From Flavobacteriales bacterium (lineage in GTDB: Bacteria; Bacteroidota; Bacteroidia; Flavobacteriales_G; JALEGO01), in NCBI GenBank assembly GCA_020628935.1, contig JAHDEG010000003.1, positions 62,001 to 126,000 of the forward strand: a DNA stretch of 64,000 nucleotides, written 5' to 3'. Below are positions 52,520 through 60,741 of the stretch, piece by piece (within the stretch, counting starts at the first letter, position 1; each line of letters begins with the position of its first letter). Under the pieces are notes generated by a model. That model had not been told where the DNA came from, did not search any database, and worked only from the letters and a program-made list of their open reading frames with translations. Made by a program: the position numbers and the translations under genes.

Positions 52520-53201
52520 AAGGTTTAATAAGTTGTATAAAATCTTCCATTCCCTTAGATGCAACTTTTTTAATGTGAATAACATCTTTGGGTAAGTTAA
52601 TTTCTAAATCACTTGGGTCAATAATAAATCGTTTACTGTTTTCTGGAGCCATTTCAAATAAACCAGCTGCAGGGTAAACTTTAAGTGAAGTGCCTATTAC
52701 TAATACAATATCAGCACGAGATAACAAAGGAATGGCCTCTTCCATTGCCGGTACAGCTTCTCCAAACCAAACAATGTGTGGTCTTAGCTGTGATCCTTTT
52801 TCACATTTATCGCCAAGGTTTAAGTTATTTCCTTCAATCGTATAAATTAAGCTTTCGTCTAACGTACTTCTCGATTTTCTTAGCTCGCCATGTAAGTGTA
52901 GTACATTTTTAGAACCTGCTCTTTCATGCAAATCATCTACATTTTGAGTTATTACGTTTACATTAAATGCTCTTTGTAATTCTGCAATGTACTTATGAGC
53001 TTTGTTAGGTAACGCTTCAGAAGCTTGTTTTCTTCTTTCGTTGTAAAAATCAGTTACTAATTTAGGGTTTGCAAACCAAGCTTCAGGAGTAGCAACTTCG
53101 TAAACGCTATAGTTTTCCCATAACCCTCCACTATCTCTAAAAGTTTTTAATCCACTTTCAGCACTAACTCCAGCCCCAGATATTACAACTATGTTTATCA
53201 T
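52503..53201 (-). CDS. NAD-dependent protein deacylase (sirtuin, SIRT5/CobB-like)
   Basis: 232 residues. NAD site: VVISGAGVSAESGLKTFRDS (5-24) and TQNVDDLHERAGS; catalytic His104 in LHLHGEL; late VIGTSLKVYPAAGL. The Tyr53-Arg56 pair in DFYNERRKQ matches the Y-x-x-R signature of CobB and SIRT5, which remove succinyl and malonyl groups from lysine. The usual four zinc cysteines are absent: only one Cys (about 133, in GDKCEKGSQLRPHIVWFGE) lies in that region. Such zinc-less forms seem common in Bacteroidota. Overlaps the M28 start downstream. Confidence 0.92.
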   Translation of the reverse strand: MINIVVISGAGVSAESGLKTFRDSGGLWENYSVYEVATPEAWFANPKLVTDFYNERRKQASEALPNKAHKYIAELQRAFNVNVITQNVDDLHERAGSKNVLHLHGELRKSRSTLDESLIYTIEGNNLNLGDKCEKGSQLRPHIVWFGEAVPAMEEAIPLLSRADIVLVIGTSLKVYPAAGLFEMAPENSKRFIIDPSDLEINLPKDVIHIKKVASKGMEDFIQLIKPYEHSY

Positions 53202-53225
53202 AAATTAATTATTTTTTTAATAAAC

Positions 53226-53936
53226 CTATAGTTTACTTTTATACATCTTTACGGTGTTCTCTAAGCCCAAATAAAGAGCATCAGAAATAAGTGCATGCCC
53301 TATAGATACTTCCATCAGATTAGGAATTTGTTCTGCAAAAAACGCTAAATTATCCATATTTAAGTCGTGCCCTGCGTTTATACCTAACCCTAAAGATTGT
53401 GCTAAATGGGCACTTTTAATATATGGTGCTATAGCTTCTTGTTTACCTTTCAAAAAGTTAGTCGCATACTCTTCGGTATATAGCTCTATTCTATCTGCTC
53501 CAACTAATTTCGCGCCTTCAATAAAAGCGTTTTTATTTTCCATAAATATAGAAATACGTATATCATGCTTTTTAAATTCGTCACATATCTCGGTTAGCCA
53601 GCTTTTGTTTTTAACGGTATCCCAGCCCGCGTTTGAAGTTAATACATCTGGGCCGTCAGGTACCAACGTTACCTGATCAGGCATTGTTTCTATTACTAGC
53701 TTTACAAAATCGTCAGAAGGGTATCCTTCAATGTTAAATTCTGTGTGAACTATTTTTTTTAAATCATACACATCTGCCCTCGTAATATGTCTTTCGTCAG
53801 GTCTTGGGTGAATCGTAATCCCGTCAGCACCAAACTGTTGTATTTTAATGGCAGCATCAACAACGCTGGGTATATTGTTTCCTCTAGCGTTTCTTAGCGT
53901 AGCTATTTTATTTATGTTTACACTTAACTTGGTCAT
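53226..53936 (-). CDS. pdxJ: Pyridoxine 5'-phosphate synthase
   Basis: 236 residues, a TIM barrel that condenses 3-amino-2-oxopropyl phosphate with deoxyxylulose-5-phosphate to make vitamin B6. Motifs are LSVNINKIATLRNARGNNIP (4-23), GITIHPRPDERHI, QVTLVPDGPDVLTSNAGWD, RIELYTEEYA and LGINAGHDLNMDNL. It faces the CBS-ACT gene divergently across about 107 bp of AT-rich DNA where I see no clear -7 box for either gene. Confidence 0.95.
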   Translation of the reverse strand: MTKLSVNINKIATLRNARGNNIPSVVDAAIKIQQFGADGITIHPRPDERHITRADVYDLKKIVHTEFNIEGYPSDDFVKLVIETMPDQVTLVPDGPDVLTSNAGWDTVKNKSWLTEICDEFKKHDIRISIFMENKNAFIEGAKLVGADRIELYTEEYATNFLKGKQEAIAPYIKSAHLAQSLGLGINAGHDLNMDNLAFFAEQIPNLMEVSIGHALISDALYLGLENTVKMYKSKL

Positions 53937-54043
53937 TACCTACTATTTTTAATACATTTACAGGTATAGAATGTTTCGAATTTAGGGAATTATACTAAAT
54001 ATTAACGGGATAATTTAACTACAATAAATTAATTGACAGAACC

Positions 54044-54709
54044 TTGTATTTAAACGAATTAATAAATGACGATTTACCGCCTTTGAGAGACACCGACTCA
54101 GTGGATAAAGCAATGGCATGGATGGATGAATTTAAAGTTAGCCATCTACCAGTTATAGATTCAAACCGAAAACTTTTGGGTTTGGTTACAGAAGATGATT
54201 TAATGGATGCTGAAAACCCTGATTCGTCTATAGCAGCTGCCAATTTTAGGTACAACATGGCTTTTTTAAATCAGAATAATCATTTGCTTGATGTGATTAA
54301 TATTTTTGCTGAAACAAATACTACCGTAGTGCCTATTATTGATGATAAGGAAGCTTATCAGGGCTGCATAAGTTATATAAGTGCAATAAAAGAGCTGGGT
54401 AAAATTTCTTTTTTTAAAGATAGAGGAGGAATTATATCATTACAACTTAACCTACACGATTATACGTTAACTCAAATAGCAAATATTGTTGAGCAAAACG
54501 GTGCGCGTGTTATGGGAAGTTATGTACGAACATTCGGTGACTCAACTAAAATAGAAGTTACTATTAAAATAAACCGTTACGAGATAAGAGATGTTCTTCA
54601 AACGTTTGAACGTTACGACTATGTTGTAACGAGTTATTTTGATAATTCTGAATATGAGGAAAGTCTTAGAGATCGTTACGATCAATTTATGAATTACTTA
54701 AATACTTAA
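54044..54709 (+). CDS. CBS-domain protein with C-terminal ACT-like domain
   Basis: 221 residues. Two CBS repeats (about 1-58, with VSHLPVIDSNRKLLGLVTED, and about 70-125, with TTVVPIIDDKEAYQG) are followed by an ACT-like domain (about 130-200; IISLQLNLHDYTLTQIANIV, KIEVTIKINRYE). CBS and ACT domains usually bind nucleotides and amino acids or related ligands, so a regulatory role is likely; the target is unknown. The start is a TTG, with an ATT four codons upstream as an alternative. NAD kinase follows after 3 bp, so it may act on NAD metabolism (inference). Confidence 0.85.
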   Translation: MYLNELINDDLPPLRDTDSVDKAMAWMDEFKVSHLPVIDSNRKLLGLVTEDDLMDAENPDSSIAAANFRYNMAFLNQNNHLLDVINIFAETNTTVVPIIDDKEAYQGCISYISAIKELGKISFFKDRGGIISLQLNLHDYTLTQIANIVEQNGARVMGSYVRTFGDSTKIEVTIKINRYEIRDVLQTFERYDYVVTSYFDNSEYEESLRDRYDQFMNYLNT

Positions 54710-54712
54710 ATT

Positions 54713-55594
54713 ATGAATGTAGGATTATTTGGTAGAGATTTTGCCAAAAAACATCATCTTAATGTTCAGAATTTATTTAAAACCCTTTCATCTAAAGGAA
54801 TAGTTCCTGTTATATATAAAGATTTTTATCATCAATTAGAAAGCAAGGGGTTTGAACTTTCAAGCTATACTACTTTTGAAACAGGACAACAATTAGTTGA
54901 GCAAGGCATTGACGTTTTAGTGAGTATGGGTGGAGACGGTACTATCTTAAATGCATCTTCACTTGTAATAGGTCATCCTATTTCCATTTTAGGTATAAAT
55001 ACCGGTAGGCTGGGCTTTTTATCAAGTGTTTCAGTTAACGAAGTAGATGTTGCAATGCAATTGTTAGTTGATAAAGAATATATCATTGACTTTAGAACGA
55101 CATTAAAATTAGAAACTAAGAAAAATGTATTTGGTAAAGAAAATTTTGCGCTTAATGAATTAACAATTTCACGTAGAGATACTTCTTCAATGATTAAAGT
55201 TGAGGTGTATATGAATGATGAATACTTAAATACATACTGGTCTGACGGCTTAATTGTATCTACATCTACAGGCTCAACAGCATATTCATTAAGTTGCGGC
55301 GGACCAGTAGTTTATCCGGGTTCTGGTAATTTTATTCTTACACCGATAGCTCCACACAATTTAAATGTTAGGCCAATGATTATACCTAACGATATTACCT
55401 TAAAATTAAAGGTAGAAGGTAGGAACGAGTCTTTTTTAGTTTCTTTGGATTCTCGTACAAGTATTGTAGCAGATGGTCTAGAGTTTACTGTCAAAAAACA
55501 CGAACACTCTATTCAGCTTGTACGATTGCCTAACCATAGTTACTTAACAACCCTAAGAAGTAAGCTGAATTGGGGACTTGATAAAAGAAACTAA
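54713..55594 (+). CDS. nadK: NAD kinase
   Basis: 293 residues. It phosphorylates NAD to NADP with ATP. The GGDGT motif is at 73-77 (SMGGDGTILNAS), with the second family block NTGRLGFLSSV, FALNELTISRRDTSSMIKV and the SDGLIVSTSTGSTAYSLSCG stretch (about 180-199) that closes the active site. It is 3 bp downstream of the CBS-ACT gene and probably co-transcribed. The feo genes begin 68 bp later from their own promoter. Confidence 0.95.
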   Translation: MNVGLFGRDFAKKHHLNVQNLFKTLSSKGIVPVIYKDFYHQLESKGFELSSYTTFETGQQLVEQGIDVLVSMGGDGTILNASSLVIGHPISILGINTGRLGFLSSVSVNEVDVAMQLLVDKEYIIDFRTTLKLETKKNVFGKENFALNELTISRRDTSSMIKVEVYMNDEYLNTYWSDGLIVSTSTGSTAYSLSCGGPVVYPGSGNFILTPIAPHNLNVRPMIIPNDITLKLKVEGRNESFLVSLDSRTSIVADGLEFTVKKHEHSIQLVRLPNHSYLTTLRSKLNWGLDKRN

Positions 55595-55646
55595 AATTTG
55601 GTTTTTAATACCAACTTCTTTGTAGTGCAATCCTATTTGTTTTAAA

Positions 55647-55654
55647 TACTTTTG
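55647..55654 (+). promoter_or_regulatory. -7 promoter box for feoAB
   Basis: TACTTTTG matches TAnnTTTG and ends 8 bp before the feoA ATG, so the leader would be very short. A TTG at 55620-55622 is 24 bp upstream, slightly long for a -33 element. No inverted repeat like that before sufA is present. Confidence 0.55.
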
Positions 55655-55662
55655 TCATTAAG

Positions 55663-55914
55663 ATGAGTACTAAAATTAATATACCTGCATATAAACTCAA
55701 CCTAAATCAAAATGCTAAGATTATAAGCTTTAAATTAAATAAACAGCAACTTGTTAAGCTAAATGAGTTTGGTTTATTTGAAGGCTCAGAAGTTCAGCTT
55801 ACAGCTGTTGCCCCACTTAGCGGCCCAGCTATTTTTAAAGTAAATGGTACTGTCAATTTAGGTATTGATAAATTAATAGCCAGCAATATTTTTGTTGAAA
55901 TCCTCCCTTCTTAA
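55663..55914 (+). CDS. feoA: Ferrous iron transport protein A
   Basis: 83 residues, SH3-like fold. The conserved LNEFGLFEGSEVQLTAVAPL (about 30-49) followed by GPAIFKVNGTVNLGIDKLIA is typical FeoA. It assists FeoB in Fe(II) uptake at the inner membrane, probably by contact with its G-domain. The FeoB start codon is 14 bp downstream. Confidence 0.9.
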   Translation: MSTKINIPAYKLNLNQNAKIISFKLNKQQLVKLNEFGLFEGSEVQLTAVAPLSGPAIFKVNGTVNLGIDKLIASNIFVEILPS

Positions 55915-55927
55915 AATTCTTATCAAA

Positions 55928-57772
55928 GTGAATCGTACTATTTATATTGTAGGTAACCCAAATAGTGGTAAAACAACATTATTCAATTTACTCACTGGGC
56001 TAAAGCAAAAAACGGGTAATTATTCTGGCGTTACAGTAGAAAAAAGAATACATACAACTGTATATGGTAATGAAGAGTTAAATATAATTGATTTACCAGG
56101 AACCTATAGTTTACGGGCGCGTTCTGAAGATGAAAAGGTAGCTATAAATGAGATTAAGAATTTATCTGCAACCGATCAAGTTGTTTTTGTAGCAGACGCT
56201 TCTTCTTTAAAATTACATTTATTTCTGTTTAAACAAATTCAAGCTCTTGGAGTACAACCCGTCTTAGTAATGAATCATATGGATGCTAGTACTGAGGTTT
56301 ATTATGATAAAGCCTTACTTGAAAAAGAGCTTGGCACAACTGTTATAGACTTTAAATTCACTGATTTAGATTTTAAGACCAAATTATTAAACCATTTAGG
56401 TAAGGGGAGCAAAAAACGTAATGTAGTACCGCACATTAAACGAAAAACCTTGCAGGTTTACCAGGAAATAGATCTTGCTTTAAAAAATAGCACATATAAA
56501 ATTGAGAAAAAAAGTACGTTTAATATCTTTGAAAAGTTAAGCTATTTAACCACGCATAAGTTTTGGGGGTTACTCATTTTTGGGTTTATATTACTTTTTG
56601 TATTTCAACTTATATTTTCCTGGTCGGCTTACCCGATGGATGCAATTGAGCAAAGTTTCGGGTGGATAAACGAAAAATTAAGACCAGTTTTACCCAATCA
56701 CTGGATTAGTGATTTTTTAACTGACGGATTGTTAAATGGTTTGGCTGGCGTGTTAGTTTTCATTCCTCAAATAACAATGCTATTTTTAATTATTGGGTTT
56801 TTAGAGCAAACCGGATATATGCCAAGGGTTAGTTTTTTGCTGGATTCGATCATGAAAAAATTTGGGTTGAGCGGCAAATCTGTAATCCCTTTGGTAAGCG
56901 GTTATGCATGTGCCGTTCCAGCAATAATGGCAACCAGAACAATAACCAATCCGGTAGAGCGCTTAATTAGTGTTTTGGTATTGCCGTTTGTAACATGCTC
57001 GGCCCGGTTACCTGTTTATGTTTTAGTAGCCACTGTAGCTATTCCTGCTAAGCAGGTGTTTGGTTTTCTTGATCTAAGAGCAGTTGTATTGTTTTCTATG
57101 TACTTACTTGGTTTAGTCGCATCGCTTTTATCCTCTTTAATTATAACTTCTTTCGTTTCAAAGAATCGAACTCAAAACTTGTTTGTAATGCAAATACCAA
57201 GTTTTAAAGTGCCCAGTTTTAAGGCTTTGTTGGTAGAAGTTTATGATAAGGTAAAAGTATTTGTGGTGGATGCCGGAAAAATAATTTTAGTAGTTTCTTT
57301 AATTCTATGGTTTTTGGGTAGTTCAGGGTCAAATGCTTCTATTTTTAAAGGAGAGAATGTAAATATTGAGCAGTCATATTTAGGGTCTTTAGGTAAAACA
57401 ATAGAACCCGTAATTCAACCCTTAGGTTATAATTGGAAGGTTGGTATTGCCCTAATTACTTCTTTTGCTGCGCGTGAAGTTTTTGTAGGAACGCTAGCTA
57501 CAATTTACGGAATGGATGACTCCGAAAATATGCAAGAAGGATTAATTAGTAGCATGAAAAGCGATTATGATTACACACTTAAAAAACCTGTATATAATTT
57601 TTCAACCGGAATCTCTTTACTCTTATTTTACGCATTTGCTATGCAATGTATGAGTACAATAGCAATTGTAAAAAGAGAAACACACTCTTGGAAATGGCCT
57701 TTAATTCAATTTGTTGCTATGTCATTAATAGCTTATTTTTCAGCGATGGCCGTATACCAGATACTCGCTTAA
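55928..57772 (+). CDS. feoB: Ferrous iron transporter B
   Basis: About 614 residues from a GTG at 55928. The cytoplasmic G-domain has G1 VGNPNSGKTT (8-17), G3 IDLPGTYSLRAR and G4 VMNHMDAS. The membrane part shows Gate-type segments (GYACAVPAIMATRTI, TCSARLPVYVLV) and about 8 spans. The upstream frame opens with a TTG at 55892 inside feoA, but its extra residues (LKSSLLKILIKV) look like out-of-frame feoA sequence, so GTG is preferred. FeoC is absent. A terminator hairpin begins right at the stop but points the other way. Confidence 0.95.
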   Translation: MNRTIYIVGNPNSGKTTLFNLLTGLKQKTGNYSGVTVEKRIHTTVYGNEELNIIDLPGTYSLRARSEDEKVAINEIKNLSATDQVVFVADASSLKLHLFLFKQIQALGVQPVLVMNHMDASTEVYYDKALLEKELGTTVIDFKFTDLDFKTKLLNHLGKGSKKRNVVPHIKRKTLQVYQEIDLALKNSTYKIEKKSTFNIFEKLSYLTTHKFWGLLIFGFILLFVFQLIFSWSAYPMDAIEQSFGWINEKLRPVLPNHWISDFLTDGLLNGLAGVLVFIPQITMLFLIIGFLEQTGYMPRVSFLLDSIMKKFGLSGKSVIPLVSGYACAVPAIMATRTITNPVERLISVLVLPFVTCSARLPVYVLVATVAIPAKQVFGFLDLRAVVLFSMYLLGLVASLLSSLIITSFVSKNRTQNLFVMQIPSFKVPSFKALLVEVYDKVKVFVVDAGKIILVVSLILWFLGSSGSNASIFKGENVNIEQSYLGSLGKTIEPVIQPLGYNWKVGIALITSFAAREVFVGTLATIYGMDDSENMQEGLISSMKSDYDYTLKKPVYNFSTGISLLLFYAFAMQCMSTIAIVKRETHSWKWPLIQFVAMSLIAYFSAMAVYQILA

Positions 57773-57805
57773 AAAAGGGTCATGGCAGTTGTTACCATAA
57801 CCCTT
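57771..57805 (-). terminator. Rho-independent terminator of the ssb-like gene
   Basis: On the minus strand AAGGGTTATGGTA pairs with TGCCATGACCCTT (13 bp, with two G-U pairs) around a 5-nt loop, and six Ts follow directly. Read on the plus strand the two wobbles become A-C mismatches, so it is oriented to the minus transcript. It ends the ssb-like mRNA 10 bp after its stop. Confidence 0.85.
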
Positions 57806-57815
57806 AAGCTTTAAT

Positions 57816-58157
57816 TTATACGTCTTTTTTACCTAGTAGTAGTAAAGTGCTTGCAAGTACCTCAGTTATATACTTTGTATTGCCTTCTTTATCATCATAG
57901 CTTCTGTTAACTAGTTTGCCTTCTATGGCTACTTCTTTACCTTTTTTAAGAGTTTTTTCCATTATTTCTGCAAGTTTACCCCACGCAACTACGTTATGCC
58001 ACTGTACATTTTCTACAGTGTCTCCTTTATTGTTTTTATACGATTCATTGGTTGCGATACTTATATTAGCAACTTTGTTTCCGTTGGCTAATGTTTTAAC
58101 CTCTGGGTTGTTTCCTAAATTACCAATTAACTGCACGCTGTTTCTTAAGTTTTTCAT
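57816..58157 (-). CDS. Short single-stranded DNA-binding protein
   Basis: 113 residues of OB-fold SSB type (LRNSVQLIGNLGNNPEVKTL at 3-22, ISIATNESYKNNKGDTVENV, WHNVVAWGKLAEIMEKTLKK, GKEVAIEGKLVNRSYDDKEG). The protein ends STLLLLGKKDV, so the flexible linker and acidic tail that contact recombination and repair partners are missing. It may be an accessory SSB; a longer chromosomal SSB would be expected elsewhere. It converges on feoB and has a clear terminator. Confidence 0.9.
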   Translation of the reverse strand: MKNLRNSVQLIGNLGNNPEVKTLANGNKVANISIATNESYKNNKGDTVENVQWHNVVAWGKLAEIMEKTLKKGKEVAIEGKLVNRSYDDKEGNTKYITEVLASTLLLLGKKDV

Positions 58158-58319
58158 AATAAAAAGTTTAAATATTTGTTTAAATAATTTGATGCCACAA
58201 AGTAACGATGAGCCATTTTAATTAGTCGGTAGTTAATCGGTTACATACGTTTATATCCGTTTGAAGCCGTTTGCTGCCGGGTAGTATTTTTTGTATATTC
58301 CTGTAATACAAGACTATGT

Positions 58320-58676
58320 ATGGGTAAAAAATGTGAAAATTGCGGAGATGCTATTTCTGGTAGAATTGATAAAAAATTTTGCTCAGACCAGTGTAGGAGT
58401 TATTTTAATAACAAAGTAAATAGTGATATTAACCCGTATATGCGAAATGTAAACAATACATTGAGAAAAAATAGACGAATATTAAATTTACTTAATACAG
58501 ATTCTCCAACTCGAGTGAAAAAGAGTGAGTTAGATAAAAAAGGCTTTGACTTTGGTTTTTACACCAACATTTACAAAACAAAAACTGGTAAGCAATACTA
58601 TTTTTGTTACGACCAAGGGTATTTAAAATTAGATAACAACTACTATACTTTAGTTGTAAAAAAAGACTATATCTAG
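58320..58676 (+). CDS. Small zinc-ribbon protein of unknown function
   Basis: 118 residues. The N terminus carries CENCG and FCSDQC (about residues 5-9 and 25-30), a CxxC plus CxxxC zinc ribbon, followed by basic SYFNNKVNSDINPYMRNVNN. The C-terminal 45 residues are aromatic and beta-like (FYTNIYKTKTGKQYYFCYDQ). It could bind nucleic acid, but nothing directly shows this. It begins about 160 bp upstream-divergent from ssb and is not in an operon. I know of similar conserved hypothetical proteins in Bacteroidota. Confidence 0.8.
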   Translation: MGKKCENCGDAISGRIDKKFCSDQCRSYFNNKVNSDINPYMRNVNNTLRKNRRILNLLNTDSPTRVKKSELDKKGFDFGFYTNIYKTKTGKQYYFCYDQGYLKLDNNYYTLVVKKDYI

Positions 58677-58797
58677 TTTGTAGGCTTGCATAATACTTAC
58701 GGTTAAGAGTTTTTTCTGGTAGTTACACAACACGTATTTCATTTTAAATTATTGCAATAATCAATTTCAGTTAGGCTTTACTATTTGATCTTTATGA

Positions 58798-58910
58798 TAT
58801 GCTTATGCCCATAGTGTGGAGTTACTTCCACATTTACAAATACAGAAAATTAGTAAGTAGCTGATTATTATCGTTTTAAGTTGTTTTCGGCCTCTGGCAA
58901 GGTTATTTCA
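58798..58910 (+). other. Conserved noncoding element A (candidate structured RNA or promoter module)
   Basis: Lies in the 257-bp gap before 58934. It has TATGCTTAT-G-CCC (58798-58810), a dyad GTGGA-N6-TCCAC (58816-58831; 8-bp RNA stem when flanks are added), CTGATT-N8-TTTAAGTT (58861-58882) and CCTCTGGCAAGG (58891-58902). Elements B (61747) and C (62893) share subsets of these at nearly the same spacing. TGGCAAG with TTTCA at 58895-58910 is 10 of 12 to a sigma-54 consensus, but the -12 GC is TC. Confidence 0.4.
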
Positions 58911-58933
58911 TATAACTAAATAAATTCAACGCT

Positions 58934-59257
58934 ATGAAAACTTTTACAGGACAACCAGACAGCATGTTAATTAAAAATAATTATACTAATCCACTTGTGA
59001 AAATTGACTGGTCTGAAAAGCAATTATCCAGTGGAGATCACGAAATTAAAGTGCAATTAAAATCTTCTTCTAGTTCAGCAAGATTAGAAATAGTTCAAGA
59101 TCACCTTTTGGTGACCGAGGTGCTCATAGAAAACGACTTAGTAAAATACATTAAAGATTATTTAATTAAGTTACCAGGTGGTCAAATTGATGTATCAAGC
59201 ATTGTAGGAATTAAAAATTCTGATATTTTGAAAATTTTATTAAATATTAAATCTTAA
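58934..59257 (+). CDS. Small protein of unknown function heading the stress-like cluster
   Basis: 107 residues; not recognised. No signal peptide and no membrane span. Polar beta-like N half (VKIDWSEKQLSSGDHEIKVQ) with a serine-rich SSSSSAR, then hydrophobic helices (EIVQDHLLVTEVLIENDL; VKYIKDYLIKLPGGQIDVSS). It lies 32 bp downstream of CCTCTGGCAAGG. The 52-residue lmo0937-type gene starts 2 bp after its stop, so they share a transcript. Confidence 0.72.
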   Translation: MKTFTGQPDSMLIKNNYTNPLVKIDWSEKQLSSGDHEIKVQLKSSSSSARLEIVQDHLLVTEVLIENDLVKYIKDYLIKLPGGQIDVSSIVGIKNSDILKILLNIKS

Positions 59258-59259
59258 TT

Positions 59260-59418
59260 ATGAATAGCGCAATATATTTAACAGCGCTTCTGGCAATAGT
59301 TGCATGGGCACTAGGTTTTTTCGTATATGGGGCTTCTGGACTCATACACCTGTTATTAGTGTTAGCAATCTCTGTCATGCTTTATAATATAGTTAAGAAC
59401 AAAGAAATTACTCAATAA
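59260..59418 (+). CDS. Lmo0937-family (DUF5670-type) small membrane protein
   Basis: 52 residues, two hydrophobic spans: IYLTALLAIVAWALGFFVYG (5-24) and GLIHLLLVLAISVMLYNIV (27-45). The G-(A/S)-x-I-H-x-L-L-V-x-A-I core and the short tail match the lmo0937/DUF5670 family, small stress-associated membrane proteins of unknown function common in Firmicutes and Bacteroidota. The start is 2 bp after the 107-residue gene. It is missed by length cut-offs in routine gene lists. Confidence 0.8.
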   Translation: MNSAIYLTALLAIVAWALGFFVYGASGLIHLLLVLAISVMLYNIVKNKEITQ

Positions 59419-59447
59419 ATCAATTCAACAAATTTTAATTTTTTTTT

Positions 59448-59795
59448 ATGAAAAAACCAATAACAACTACAGTAATATTATTTTCATTATTCATAATTGC
59501 TTCTTGTTCTTCACCAACAACAAAGGAGGATGTTAAGGAAGAAGTAACAGATGTGGTAGAAACAACTAAAGATTATTTTGAAACCAGAAAAGACAAGCTA
59601 AAAACTGATCTTAATAGATCGTCAGAAAAGCTCAAAGATAAAATGCAAAATTTGGAAGATAAAACTGAAGGCAAGTGGAATGATCTTGAAAACGAAATCA
59701 AAAATATATCTTCCGAACTTGATAATGCAACAGAAAAAACGATTGATGATATTGAAAAGAGAATAAGTAAACTAGAAAAATCAATGCAAGACTAG
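59448..59795 (+). CDS. Small coiled-coil lipoprotein, unknown function
   Basis: 115 residues. Lipobox LFIIASCSS (Cys about 20) and a long charged helix over about 35-112 with heptad-like spacing (for example LNRSSEKLKDKMQNLEDKTE, NISSELDNATEKTIDDIEKR). Such Lpp- or Bla-like small lipoproteins often sit between membrane and peptidoglycan, but that is inference. It follows the lmo0937-type gene by 29 bp and precedes YtxH by 65 bp. Confidence 0.78.
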   Translation: MKKPITTTVILFSLFIIASCSSPTTKEDVKEEVTDVVETTKDYFETRKDKLKTDLNRSSEKLKDKMQNLEDKTEGKWNDLENEIKNISSELDNATEKTIDDIEKRISKLEKSMQD

Positions 59796-59860
59796 CCTAT
59801 TCATATTTCAGCACCATCTATACACAATTCAAACTATATTTTAACACTAAATTAATTATT

Positions 59861-60124
59861 ATGAAAACAACAGAAAAAATTTTATTATTAGCAGGAGCAG
59901 CAGCAGTAGGAGCAACATTAGGACTATTATTTGCACCCAAAAGCGGGAAGGCATTGAGAAAAGATATATCTAATACAATGGATAGCCTTAAAGACGAAGC
60001 CGGAGTATTAGTCAAAGAGGGAAAAGAATTTGCTGAAAAAACGATTAAAAACGTAGCTGAAAGTGTGAAATCTATAGAAAACTCAGATGCTGTTAAAGAG
60101 CCATATATTAACGGTAAAGCCTAA
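59861..60124 (+). CDS. YtxH-domain small stress protein
   Basis: 87 residues. An N-terminal span ILLLAGAAAVGATLGLLFAP (about 6-25) is followed by KSGKALRKDI and an amphipathic, charged tail (LVKEGKEFAEKTIKNVAESV), the layout of YtxH-type proteins, which are general-stress proteins in Bacillus. Function unknown. The holin-like gene starts 9 bp after its stop, so they are co-transcribed. Confidence 0.85.
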   Translation: MKTTEKILLLAGAAAVGATLGLLFAPKSGKALRKDISNTMDSLKDEAGVLVKEGKEFAEKTIKNVAESVKSIENSDAVKEPYINGKA

Positions 60125-60133
60125 ACTCGAGCT

Positions 60134-60730
60134 ATGATAAATTTTAGTCAAATCAGACCTCAGCTCAATAACGTATTAAAAGGCTACTATGAACTAATAA
60201 GTCTGAAAGCTCAAGATCAAGTTGCAAAGTATGGCGCACACAGCGCCTACCACGCAACCATGTTTGGTTTAATATGTATGGTATTGATGTTCCTTTATAC
60301 TTCACTAGCATTGCTAATTGGGCAAAATTTACAAAATTATGCCTTAGGTTTTCTCATTGCAGCTTCTATAATCGTAGTCAAGGCGGTTCTATTTTATGTA
60401 TATAGAAACCCGTTTATACGCTTACTTAAGAAAATGTATATAGGATCAAATTACGAACCAGCTTCGTCAAATGAACAGACTGGAAGTGTATCAAATAGCG
60501 ATAGGTTTTATGAGGATTTGAAACAGGCTGAAATTAACGTGTTGAGACAAGAGCACAATTTAGAATCTGCCCTTGGATTGAATAGCCCTGTATTTAGTTC
60601 GGATGGAAATCATTCAAATACTTCTAACCTTGGGCTTTTGTTTCAAGGCAAAGAAATCGTATCTCATGGCATATCAATTTATAATGCCGCCAAAAGGCTA
60701 GTTGATAGTCTTTCTTCTAAGCACCAATAA
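60134..60730 (+). CDS. Holin-like (phage holin superfamily III-type) membrane protein
   Basis: 198 residues. Two adjacent spans (about 44-64, MFGLICMVLMFLYTSLALLI, and 70-92, YALGFLIAASIIVVKAVLFY) after an N-terminal amphipathic helix (LNNVLKGYYELISLKAQDQV). The C-terminal 90 residues are polar and Ser/Asn-rich with a last helix ending KRLVDSLSSKHQ. Chromosomal holin-like proteins of this kind usually sit next to YtxH in Bacteroidota and are not lysis holins. No phage genes are near. The AI-2E-type gene starts 11 bp downstream. Confidence 0.78.
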   Translation: MINFSQIRPQLNNVLKGYYELISLKAQDQVAKYGAHSAYHATMFGLICMVLMFLYTSLALLIGQNLQNYALGFLIAASIIVVKAVLFYVYRNPFIRLLKKMYIGSNYEPASSNEQTGSVSNSDRFYEDLKQAEINVLRQEHNLESALGLNSPVFSSDGNHSNTSNLGLLFQGKEIVSHGISIYNAAKRLVDSLSSKHQ

Positions 60731-60741
60731 TACCTTCTTCA

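Noticed and set aside
58895-58910. Sigma-54 promoter upstream of 58934
   Set aside because: 10 of 12 consensus positions match but the essential GC at -12 is TC, and no enhancer-binding regulator gene is nearby.
60134-60730. Holin-like gene as evidence of a prophage
   Set aside because: No integrase, terminase, tail or lysis genes nearby; this holin-like type normally sits beside YtxH in chromosomes.
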